Shown piece after piece: positions 11,066 to 21,529 of a stretch of 64,000 bases of DNA. Below the pieces are notes generated by a model. That model worked only from the letters and a program-made list of their open reading frames with translations. It had not been told where the DNA came from and did no database searches. The position numbers were made by a program, and so were the translations under genes. The stretch's first letter is position 1, and each line of letters opens with the position of its first letter. The stretch comes from Trifolium pratense (taxonomy: Eukaryota; Streptophyta; Magnoliopsida; Fabales; Fabaceae): positions 65,395,257 through 65,459,256 of the forward strand of contig NC_060060.1 in the NCBI RefSeq assembly GCF_020283565.1, given 5' to 3'.

Positions 11066-14000
11066 TCACGATGCAGTGATAGGGAGCATCGAGAGTTTGT
11101 CAATCAAGAAACAAAAACGTTTAATAGAATGTGTCTTCGTGAACAAATCGGCAATCTGCAAGGAGGAAGAAATAAAAGGCAAAGTAATTGTGCCATGCTG
11201 AAGATGATGACGTGTGAAATGACAATCAATTTCAATGTGCTTAGTGCGTTCATGAAATACTGAGTTGTGGGCAATTTGAATGGCACTTTTGTTGTCACAA
11301 TACATAGGAGTTGGTTCAGAAAGAGTAACACCCATATCAGAAAGTAACCAACGCAACCAAACAATTTCAGTTGTCGTGGATGCCATAGCACGATATTCAG
11401 CTTCAGTAGAAGAGCGAGAGACAATGTCCTGCTTTTTACTTTTCCAAGAAATGAGAGAATCTCCAAGAAAGATACAAAACCCTGTGGTAGACTTACGGTC
11501 GGTAGGATCACCAGCCCAATCTGCATCAGAGTAAGCACACACCACTAAGGAAGAAGATGATGGAAATAAAAGGCTTTGAAACTGAGTTCCCCGAAGATAA
11601 CGAAGAATGCGAAGCACGGCTGCCCAATGCACAGTAGTGGGAGAAACAACAAACTGGCTAATAACATGCACTGCATAAGCAATATCAGGTCTAGTAATAG
11701 TGAGATACACCAACCTTCCAACCAGAGTACGATACAAAGTGGGATCTGATAGAGGAACGCCATCAGATGGAGCATATTTCACATTCAACTCTAGCGGACT
11801 ATCTACTACTCGAGTATCAGAGAGGCGAGATTGCTCAAGAATGTTGGAAATATACTTGGATTAAGATAGAAGATATCCTCTAGGAGAGTATGCAACTTCA
11901 ATTCCCAAGAAATAGCGAAGAGGGCCCAAATCCTTCATCTCAAATATTTTTGCTAACTGTGTTTTCAATTCATCAATTCCATCAACATCATCACCTGTAA
12001 TAATCATATCATCGACATATAAGGAGAGTATAACACGACCATGAGAAGTTGTCCTAACAAATAAAGCAGAATCATGATCACTAGAGCAGAATCCAAGAGA
12101 TATAATCACAGCTGAGAACTTCTCAAACCAAGCTCGGGGAGCTTGTTTTAGACCATATAATGATTTCTTCAACTTACACACTTCCTCCTGATTATGAGAA
12201 ACACCTGCTGGAGGTACCATATAAACTTCCTCTTGAAGATCGCCATTTAGAAAAGCATTTTTAACATCCATTTGAGAAATATGCCACTGACGAACAGATG
12301 CAACTGCAATAAGAGTACGAATAGTAGTCATCTTGGCCACAGGAGCAAATGTTTCTTCATAATCTATACCATATTGTTGAGAGAATCCCTTAGCCACCAA
12401 ACGAGCTTTGTAGCGCTCAACTGACCCATCAGACTTGGTTTTAATCTTGTATACCCAACGAGACCCAATAGCACGTTTTCCTGGTGGAAGAGGTACCATG
12501 TCCCAAGTATCTGTCTTGTGCAAAGCAGCAAGTTCCTCATCCATAGCCTTCTGCCAAAGGGGATCAAGAATAGCTTCTTTATAGGAAGATGGCTCATATA
12601 AACTGTGGACAGAGGTTAGGAAAGAAGCAAAAGAAGCAGAATAAGTTGAATAAACAAAATCAGGCAACTGAGTAGACTTACGATCACGAAGAGGGTAACG
12701 AGGAGGAGGATGTGGTGGTGACGGAGGAGGTGCAGTAGGAACAACAATCATGGGAGATTGTTGAGGAGTCATTGGAACAGAAGGAACATATATATCTGGA
12801 GTAGCACTAGTACCATCCCTGTAGTTATCAAAATTACAGTCACTAGAAATATCATCATCAATGCCAAAAGGATCAATATTAATTAGTTCAGACCTGCTGG
12901 GAGTATTTGAATCATAGGAAAGAGAGAAAAAAGGTATGTGCTCAAGAAACACAACATGACGAGAAACATACAATTTTTTACTTGAAGGATCAAAACAACG
13001 ATAACCCTTTTGACCTTCACCATAACCAAGAAAAACACATATTGTTGAACGAGGAGACAATTTATTACGTTCTACTTGTGGACGAAGAACAAAACAAGTA
13101 GAACCAAAGACTTTCAAACAAGAATAATCAGGAGTGGAACCATACAATTTTTGAAAGGAAGACAAACCTGAGGTGATTGATGACGGAATTCTATTAATAA
13201 CATGAACAGCTGTGCGAACTGCCTCGCCCCAAAACTCACATGGAACTGAAGCAGACAACAAAAGTGAACGAGCAGTTTCAACAATATGACGATGTTTCCT
13301 TTCAGCAACGCCATTTTGTTGAGGAGTATCAGTACAAGAAGTTTGATGAATAGTACCATCAAAAGCAAGTAACTCGGAGAATTTATTAGAAGTATACTCA
13401 CCACCTAAATCAGAACGGAAACACTTTATGACAGCATTATGTTGGGTTTTAACCATAGCACGAAACATACGATAAATATCAAAGAACTCAGAACGATTTT
13501 TCATAAGATAAACCCAACAATAACGAGTATGATCATCAATAAAGGAGACATAATATCTTGACCCACCTTTGGTAAGAATCGGTGATGGACCCCAAACATC
13601 AGAATGAACCAAATCAAAAGGTGCTTTGGACACAGAAATACTTTTGTTAAAAGGCAAGGCAGAAAATTTAGCAAGTTTGCAACCACGACAATCAGAAATA
13701 TCATTAATTTGCAATTCTCCTAAAGCTCCAGTAGAGGCTAAGTATTTTAATCTAGATGCTGAAACATGACCAAGACGAGAATGCCACAAATAAAATTTAG
13801 AAGATGATAAATTCAAACGAAAAGATGATAAATCAATAGTGGAAGTAGAAGTTGAGGCTGCAGTATCTGGAACTTTCAGCTCATCCAAAACATAAAGTCC
13901 CCCATGTCTGCGGCCAGTCCCAATCAACCTCCCAGATTGTGGATCCTGCACATAACAATGAGTGGAAGAAAACATAACCGAGTAACCAGAATCACACAAT

Positions 14001-14359
14001 TGACTAACAGAAACAAGACTCAATGTGAGATTAGGAATATAATAAACATTAGAAAGAAACAAATTAGATGTGGACACTGACCCTATTCCTGCTATTGGCA
14101 TAGGAGTGCCATCAGCAGTCATAATTGACATGGAAGATTTAGAATTTAAAGACAAAAAAGACTTATGATCATATGACATATGATGTGATGCTCCAGAATC
14201 AAGGATCCATATGGAAGAGGAGATACCTGGCAAGTTAGACTGAGTTAAACCTTTAATAGACGAGACAGATGTAGCATGTGGCTGAGTGACAAGAAACTTT
14301 TGGAACTGCTTAGCAAGATCAAATACTCGCGAAGAATGAGTCATAGCCATATCAAGCAT
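11066..14359 (-). pseudogene. pol: copia pol polyprotein (protease-integrase-RT-RNase H), interrupted
   Basis: The minus-strand frame 14359-11861 encodes 832 residues. It carries an aspartic protease motif (DSGASHHM, residues 54-61) and an integrase zinc region (HSRLGHVSASRLKYL ... CRGCKLAK). Next come the integrase core (HSDVWGP, RSDLGGEY, QNGVAERKH) and reverse transcriptase with YVDD at 781-784. The frame stops at a TAA at 11861-11863. The same frame then continues to 11066 with the RT/RNase H end, including SDADWAGD, STEAEYRAM and ADLFTK. A single nonsense codon therefore splits one polyprotein. The first codons follow a stop directly (residue 1 lies in the linker before protease), so the gag part is missing. 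Transposition function of these domains is known; loss of activity is inferred. Confidence 0.9.
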
Positions 14360-15010
14360 TCATATGAATCAATCAACAATAAATCAAACACTAAAAAAAA
14401 ATTCAACCAAATACCCACAATTCTAAATCACCGGAGCTAAATCAAATAACCATATATCCAATGCTAAATCCACAATGCCAAATCCAAGAATCAATGAATC
14501 TTATACCACAAAATTCAATTATCATACTCGTCACTGTTCTTATCACAACACCTCATAACCAATTTCCAACAACTTAACTCTGTTTCTCCTCTTTCTTCGA
14601 TTCCAACACCTCATAACCAATTTCCAACAACTTATACCACAAAATTCAATTATCATACTCGTCAAATTCTGGTTTTATTGATCATTTTAATCAATGAATC
14701 TTATACCACAAGTGCCCCTTTTAACTATTCTCACTAACAAACATGAAATTATGCAAACGGAATGAAATTGATGGTTTCCAACAAATTGCAAAGAACTTTA
14801 TCAAAATTGAGTACAACCAATCATGTATCAACCTTTAATTGCTGATGGTCTCCAACAAATTGCAAACAACTTTATCCAAATTAACCAAAATAATTTGGGC
14901 GTAAATCAAATTGAAGAAATTTTCCCAATTTTCAAAAAACACGATTATCTCTTCGACGGAAGCGCTGCATTAACCTTGCTCTTTATTCTTTCTTTTATTA
15001 CCAATCAACC

Positions 15011-15026
15011 AAGCTCTTTGATACCA
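15011..15026 (-). promoter_or_regulatory. tRNA-Met primer-binding site of the copia element
   Basis: Read on the minus strand, TGGTATCAAAGAGCTT starts right after the 5' LTR. TGGTATCA-type sites are complementary to the 3' end of initiator tRNA-Met, the usual primer of plant copia elements. Confidence 0.8.
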
Positions 15027-15200
15027 TGTTAATAATGTTGAACATATAGAAACATAGAATAAGAGAAAGACCCTTGAACTTAGGGTTTCAATAGAATGAA
15101 CAAAACTTAGAAACACAAGGGTTACAATAGCGTATATAAACAAAAGATTTGAAAAGACCACACTACCCTTATAAAATAATATAATTACTATTGTCTAACA
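15027..15200 (-). repeat. 5' LTR of the copia element
   Basis: 174-bp partner of the LTR at 10879-11052. The promoter of the element would lie here. The TATATAAA-like stretch inside it (minus-strand TTTATATACGC) is a possible TATA box. Confidence 0.9.
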
Positions 15201-15355
15201 GAGTTAGGTTCAACTCTCAATTCTAAGATGGTATCAGAGTCTCTTCACGATCAGCTGGACGTGAGGGGGTGTATTAAAAGTCCTACATCGATTGCGAGAT
15301 AATTTACCAATTTTGTAAGATTGAATTAGGCTCAACCTCAAATTCTAACGCCTTG
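15201..15355 (+). repeat. Right part of the TRIM-like relic: LTR end, primer site, next LTR
   Basis: After the copia insertion the older element resumes: the LTR end (GAGTTAGGTTCAACTCTC), a tRNA-Met primer-binding site (TGGTATCAGAG at about 15231), about 35 bp of interior, then a second degraded LTR starting TGTATTAAAAGTCCTACATCG near 15272. Such a tiny interior is typical of TRIM elements. Confidence 0.55.
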
Positions 15356-16061
15356 GATTCGTGTCAGCAATTTACATTTGGATTTTTTTACAATAACTCT
15401 TTAATGGGCTAAGTCCTAAATCAAATGGATAAAAATATATGTTCAAATATAAGACTTTTGGCCAAAAGCTATCAAGACAATATAGTTTTGTCTAATGTGT
15501 TCAAGTAAAATTATCTTACATTGTGTATAAATATGTGTAAGTATATTTTTTACTATTGGAACAAATATATTGTATCATATCTCAATTTTTTTCAATCATA
15601 TGGGATTTATTAATTCAATAATAAAAATTAAATTATGCATGATATACAAGATATATCTCACATATGAATTTTAGAATCGACCAGAAAACCTATATATTCA
15701 AGTTTCTTAAAAGGGTTCCATACGATTAAAATGCATATTGGATACATGTAATAACGGAAACAAGGTAGGCTTCACATACGCATGAGTAAAAGTAAACAAG
15801 AAGTAATAAGGGCATTTGGACTCAAAAATCTTATGTTGTTGTATGTTCAACAAGGTATAAAATATAATACTCATTTAAGTGTTGATTGAATGTCCAACAA
15901 TAAATTGTTTTAAGTGTTTTGGGTCACTTAAACATATGTTCAAAGTTTGATTCTCGACTCTTGTATATAAAAAGATTTAGTTAAAGAGGAGAATTCATCT
16001 TATATGCTCTACAAATTCTATAACGGAAATTAATCATTATCTATTATCTATTATATTATTA
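15356..16061. other. Intergenic, nothing recognised
   Basis: AT-rich sequence without a convincing open frame, inverted repeat or transposon end that I could identify. Confidence 0.5.
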
Positions 16062-16189
16062 TCTACTATATAAGAAAAGAAGATACTAATGAAATTTTCA
16101 ATTTGCCCCTTTTTCATTTTTTGACACATAATCAATTCAAGATTATTTTTTGTCTTTATCAAAAAAAGTTAGTAGAAAAATGCTAAAAA

Positions 16190-16262
16190 AATTTCTCAAT
16201 AGGATTCAAACCCTTAACCTTTTAGTCACACTTCTTATTACATTTACCACTAAGCCATATGA
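16190..16262 (-). repeat. tRNA-like (SINE-type) fragment
   Basis: On the minus strand: TGGCTTAGTGGTAAATG (A-box-like) followed about 30 bases later by GGGTTTGAATCC (B-box-like). No acceptor stem pairing is evident, so this is a tRNA-derived repeat rather than a tRNA gene. Confidence 0.45.
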
Positions 16263-16823
16263 ATTAATTTGTTATATTTTTAGAACCAACATATAATCAA
16301 TATGAGTTAAATGGTCAATTGTAACCACAAAACTCCACTTTACTTGTTACTTCTTCCACGATTTTTTTCCTTTTATCAAAAAATCTAATTTTTTGTATGT
16401 AACCCAAATTCAAATACCTCACTTTATACAAATTCAATTTTTTAGTAAATAAAAATTAATTATTAACTGGGCATCGACTATCTGCAACGTTTGTTAATAT
16501 AGGTAGATTACACTTTTTTTTTTCTTTTTACCTACAAATCCAATTTTTTGTATGTAACCCAAATTAAATTACATCACTTTATTTTTATTTATTTTTTAAT
16601 CTAAATTACCTCTTCTCCCACATTTTTTTCTTCTTATCTACAAATCCATTTTTTAATTACCTACAAAAAATAAAATATTAATGCTATATTTGTCTACACA
16701 TATTTTTTTTTAATCTTACTTAAAACAAAAATAGTTGTCCTTTTATTTTATGTTTCCGTTTTTTTATTTTCTGAAAAGTTTTATATGGAAAGTTTTCATC
16801 AATAAGCCAGCAATACTAATTAC

Positions 16824-17488
16824 CATAGTTTTAAAAACCGGACCGGACTGGCCGAGAACCGGAAGGCTTGATGGGTCGGTTTACTCACAGAACCGGGTAA
16901 GCAAATAGACCGGAGAAAACCGGCGTGACCCGGCCGGTTCGACAGTCAAACCAGTAAACCGGAGAAACCACCCGCACAATGAACCGAACCAGTTTTATGT
17001 TGATTTGAAAATTTGATAAAAATTTTAGTAATAATGCTGGCAGGGATTTGAACATGTGACCTCTACATGCACAGCAAACATCCTTACCACTAGGCCAAAT
17101 CAATTTATGTGATTCAAATACATAAAACTTAAATATATTTAATAGTTTATTTATGAAACATGTGCTATGGATATTGGTACCACCTAATTTTTTTTCTTCT
17201 AACCATCTCATGTCACATATATCCGTTTTTTTTTAAAGACATGTATCTAATAAGTATTGATAAAATACATAATTTAATTATTTTATTTTTTAAAATGTAT
17301 GAATTTTTATTATTTATTTTATAGATTATTTTTATTAAATTTTATAATTATGAAACTTAATATTTGAATTTTTGTATCGATCGGGTTAGTAGTTATGCGG
17401 TCCGACCAGTGACCCACTGGTCCGACCATTGACCTAGTGACCCAATGCTTTGGTCGGGTCGATCACCGGTCCGGGTTTTAAAACATTG
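16824..17488. mobile_element. Non-autonomous hAT element, 665 bp, 8-bp target duplication
   Basis: The element is bounded by CTAATTAC at 16816-16823 and 17489-17496. Ends are inverted: left CATAGTTTTAAAAACCGGAC, right complement CAATGTTTTAAAACCCGGAC. An 8-bp duplication is the hAT signature. The 108-residue open frame at 16885-17211 (minus) has no recognisable domain. The ends resemble those of the element at 19177-20340. Confidence 0.85.
17036..17101 (-). repeat. tRNA-like segment inside the hAT element
   Basis: Minus-strand TGGCCTAGTGGTAAGGATG (A box) and GTTCAAATCCCTG (B box) are spaced about as in a tRNA, with no good cloverleaf arms. It could be a captured tRNA/SINE piece. Whether RNA polymerase III uses it is unknown. 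Confidence 0.5.
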
Positions 17489-18224
17489 CTAATTACCTAA
17501 AAAGAATAAAATATTAATGTTATATTTGTCAATTTATTTTATATTTGTCTATACATATTTTTTTGAATTTGTTTTTATATTTTTTTTAATATCAACTTCA
17601 TTTATGGACTTCAAGCCAATATTCAATTAAGTTAATTTTTAATTGAACTAAATATATTTAAGAACAAAGCTTATAAACAGTTCTATAGAAACTATTTTTT
17701 TTGTACAACCATAGAAATGGTTTTTACTGTGACCAATTGAAACATGACACATGAATTAATTTATTCCATATCACGAATTTCAATTTTAATAAAATTCACG
17801 TTGTCAATTCGAATTTCGTCGAGCAAGTGGAAGAGAAGAGTAAAGCGATGAAGATCACCACTACTCTTTCCTTCAACACACTTTAAGTTTGTTAGCCTTT
17901 CATCAAAACCTCTCCATGATTGGGGGTTATTGACACTTTTAGATTTTTAGATAATGGTGAACTGACGAAATTTAATAAATTATTAATGACGAATAAATTA
18001 ATTCAGGTTCGCATTTTAATTGGTGAACAGTATCAACAATATCTATTGAACTGTTTCTAAGTTTTGTCCTATATTTAATTAATTTAATATGAGAATATGG
18101 TGGAAGAAAAATGGAACCGTTTGTAAGTTTTATCCTATATTTAATTAATTTAATATCAGAATATGGTGGGAGAAAAATTAAAAAACTCCCGAAAAAATGT
18201 TGAGACTAAAACAATAAGAATTCT

Positions 18225-18295
18225 CAGTCATCTCGAGGGGATTGGTCTCTGCAGGGTTGTGCGGATGATACTTTTAGTTTAAAAAAAAAAATTAA
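18225..18295 (+). repeat. 3' fragment of a SINE
   Basis: GGGATTGGTCTCTGCAGGG ... GGATGATACTTTTAGTTTAAAAAAAAAA resembles the tails of the SINEs at 53030-53220 and 60507-60648, which share GATTAGTCTCTGCAGTTGC and a poly(A) end. Confidence 0.5.
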
Positions 18296-19176
18296 ATACA
18301 AAGTTAAAAAATAAATGACATTTTTTTAGAAGTTTTTTTTTTTTTTGGAAGATATTTTGTTGTTGATATAAGAACTAATTAATTTTTTGAGAAAAAAATT
18401 ACCTTTTATTTTACCGGAACAAAAAATTCACTTGTCATCAATACATTGGTCATTCTTTTGAAATAGATTGACCAATACATTATGTAGAATTTATATTTAG
18501 TCTCACGGAACTTGTGTTTTACTAATATATTATGTTGTCTATTTTTTGTTTTTAATAATTTACGGGTTGCCTATTTTCTATTAATATTAATAAGGTTGCC
18601 TATTTTCTAATAATTTTTACGGGACTATATTTATACTCATATATTGAATACACAGACATAAGTTTTTAGTTATTTTTACAAGACGATGTTTTTACTAATA
18701 TATTAATAAGGTAACCTATTTTTTTCATGATTTCTCCATTATTTATATTTATATATTTTTTGAAAATAAATTATATTATACTAATACGGATATCTGAGGT
18801 TTTTTTGTGATGATTTTACCATTGTTCTTTTTCTATTTTTTTACAAATATTATATCCTTTCTGATTTTTTTTATCTTTTGAATTACTTTCCTATAAATTA
18901 TTATTTCATGTTACTAAGTGAGGAGCGGCAACGCCGCGACTCCGGGTGTCCAACTAGTTAATTATTAATAGTATAAAAAAATGCTAATAACTACATGCAT
19001 ATGATAACCATGTAACCCAAAAATTTCATTAACCATGATTAACATAGGTAGTACATTTCTACGTTCTACTAACTGCTTTTGTTGTAAAAAAAAAAATTGA
19101 GGAGGGGATTCTTGAAGGATAAGAAAAACTTGGCAAGACCTAGTAGTATAATACTAGCATCAGCATGCAATAAAAG

Positions 19177-19653
19177 CAGTGTTTTAAAAACCGGACCGGA
19201 CATCGAACCGGCGAGGGCACTGGTTCATTGGTTCATTGGTCGAACCACTGGGTCACTGGTCGAACCGCATGATAAACCGGATTAAATCGGATTAAACCGA
19301 TAGAATGAACCGGTCTCTATAATAAAACTATATAGTTATTAAATCGGTCGAATGAGATAACTCGTTCTTTGAATAAAAGCATAAAAAATTTAAAAATTAA
19401 AAGAAAACACAAAAATAGCAAACTGAACACAAAAATAGAACACAAATTTAGCTTTTTTTTTTACGGTAGTACAAATTTAATGAGTTTTTTAATAATTTAT
19501 TACGTTAAAGGCAACGATAGAAACAATAAAACTTTTTTTTTTTAAAAAAAAAACAAATAAAAAAATATTAGTTTTTACGAGCTGGAATTTTTCTTTTTAT
19601 ATAGTATGTTTGTTTTAAATGCAAAGTAAACACCCAAACAACAACATATAAGG

Positions 19654-19685
<32 letters not shown>

Positions 19686-20340
19686 GATATATAAGGAAGT
19701 AACAAAAAAATTCAAAAAAAAAACAAACATATAACAAGTGGGCCATAAGTGAAAGCCCAAAATGAATTAAAAAAACCCTAAATCCTATCATCTTCTCTAA
19801 CTCATTCATTGAATAGCAGCCAACTGTTGCCTGCCTCACTTCCTGTTTCTTTCTCCTGCACTTGGTTTATCCTTCTTTTCTTTCTTTTTCTTGCCATAAT
19901 CGTGAATCTTCTTTATTTCCATTTCTCTATTTCATTCTTCTGTGTTCTATTCTTCTCTTGGGTGAGTTCAAAAGTAAAAATTTAGAGGGTTAAAAGAACA
20001 AAATATACAAGGTATATGTACAATTTTTTCTCTATTTTCATTCTCCTGCGTTTCACTTTTATGAGTTTTCTCAGTTTCTGTTTCTTTGTTTTTTTCTGAT
20101 TTTTTTTCGATTTTTTTTTTTTAAAAAGCAAACGTTTTGGTCCAGAAAAAAAAAACGCAATTGAACCGCCGGTTTTTCAAAACCGCCGGTTCACCGGTTT
20201 TCACCGGTTTTCACCGGTTTTACCGGTTCCCGCCGGTCCAATAGCGTATCCGATCCAACATCCGGACCAGACCGGTGACCCCTCCGGTTCCCGGTTCAAC
20301 CGGTCGGACCGGCCGGTCCGGTCCGGTTTTTAAAACACTG
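19177..20340. mobile_element. Non-autonomous hAT element, 1164 bp, 8-bp target duplication
   Basis: Perfect target duplication AATAAAAG at 19169-19176 and 20341-20348. Terminal inverted repeats CAGTGTTTTAAAAACCGGAC and its complement are near-perfect over about 25 bp. Subterminal regions are packed with ACCGGT/CCGGTTC motifs, a usual binding-site layout for hAT transposases. The interior includes an AT microsatellite (about 19657-19692). No transposase coding sequence. Confidence 0.9.
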
Positions 20341-20348
20341 AATAAAAG

Positions 20349-21529
20349 AGGTGATGGCAGAAGATATCTGACAAGTCCAAGTAGTAGTTGGGTGGATTAA
20401 TTACTGTATATGTGTTGTGTTGTGTGGTTTCCCACAAGATCTGCCTTTGTAATTGTTCCACATCATTATTACACACTCTCCTTTGACTTCATTTATTATA
20501 GCAGACACTGCAGCTAATACTACTAGTATTAAGTTCATAAGATTTTAACAGAGGTACATTTATTCAATAAAAAATCTATGACGCAATGCTTTGTGAATTC
20601 TTGCATTTGTCTATTTATAGCACCTCTTGTGCTCTCAATAGTTTTTATTAATGAAACTTTTCTTTTGGCTTTAATTCATGCTAGGAAGAACTACGATTCG
20701 ATCCTCCGCAATTGTGATTGGAAGGGAATCGATCCCCGAACCAAATTAGACAGTCCAATTGGTTGAATATTAATGGTGAAAACCAAAAAAAAAAAGATTT
20801 TTTATATATAGCAGAGCAAGATTGTAATTTGTAACCTAATATCAATCGCAAGCACAAAAAATATTTTCTGAAATTCTCATAATAAAGAAGGACATTCCTA
20901 TGCAAGCTTTAATAAGTTTGTGTACTTATGGTAGAGACCCAAATTCTATATATATGTTGCTTGCATTGGGCTTGCATTTGAACTAGAAAAAATTCGGAAA
21001 AGAGTTCCGAAGTTGTTAACCAAGGGCAGAAATGGAAAAATGGGGGTATAAGAGAACTAAGTGGGTGGGATGAGAAGTTTTTTTTTTTAAAAAAAAACCA
21101 AGATTGAAAACGGGTTTTTCCAGGCCAGCCCAACCCATTTTGCTCTCTACTTGTAGAAATGAAGTGGCAGTTGATCGGTTAATACTTTGAATATTTCTTT
21201 TAATCAAAGCTCAATTGGGCATATTTATAATCAGACAATTTTTTAATTTATTTTTATTTTTTTTATTATAATAGAGCCTAAGCCTGGAAAAAAAATCACA
21301 TCGCAACTAAACGAGGAGTAGAAACTCCAATAAAATCAGCTTGCAAACAGCTACTAGCTCGAAGAGGACATACTCAGACAAATTTAAAAATTGAAGATCT
21401 ATGGATTCAAAGTTAAAAGAATGAATTACACTTTTCCAGCACACTTTCTCTATTTTCAAAGTTAAAAATTTTGATCTCACAGCTGATAGGGCTCAATCTC
21501 ACCACTTATTTTCAGGATGTGCTATCAAC
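20349..21529. other. MDH 3' flank and intergenic DNA with a SINE fragment
   Basis: A fragment of the SINE family seen at 41574-41751 lies near 20690-20820 (+), with CTACGATTCGATCCTCCGCA and an A-run. The part close to 21529 should hold the 3' untranslated region of the malate dehydrogenase gene. Nothing else is recognised. Confidence 0.5.

Larger units (their letters stand above)
10879..15200 (-). mobile_element. Ty1/copia LTR retrotransposon, gag-deficient, with one stop in pol
   Basis: A 4322-bp element transcribed on the minus strand. Two 174-bp LTRs (10879-11052 and 15027-15200) start TG and end CA and differ at 5 positions by my count. The primer-binding site adjoins the 5' LTR (15011-15026) and a purine tract adjoins the 3' LTR (11053-11061). 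The pol order, protease, integrase, reverse transcriptase, RNase H, is that of copia elements. About 670 bp lie between the 5' LTR and the pol frame, and no gag domain was recognised there. That leader carries internal duplications (a block at about 14505 recurs near 14633; another at 14487 recurs near 14691). Flanking duplication is only 3 bp (GAG) rather than the usual 5. It probably cannot move on its own. Confidence 0.9.
16062..18957 (+). mobile_element. Probable non-autonomous Helitron, about 2.9 kb
   Basis: The left end reads A|TCTACTATATAAG, matching the TC...TATATAAG style of plant Helitron 5' ends. The right end has a GC-rich hairpin GCGGC-AAC-GCCGC (18925-18937) and, 17 bases later, CTAG|T. 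Insertion between A and T with TC at the start, a 3' hairpin and CTRR at the end are the known Helitron hallmarks. The hairpin lies slightly further from the end than the usual 10-12 bases. No Rep/helicase coding sequence is present. A hAT element (16824-17488) is nested inside, and a roughly 65-bp tandem duplication lies at about 18047-18180. Confidence 0.6.

Noticed and set aside
14823..15032. 69-residue plus-strand frame at the copia leader
   Set aside because: It runs opposite to the element, ends in its primer-binding site and LTR, and has no recognised domain.
16885..17211. 108-residue frame in the hAT element
   Set aside because: Crosses the terminal region and the tRNA-like block; no transposase motifs.
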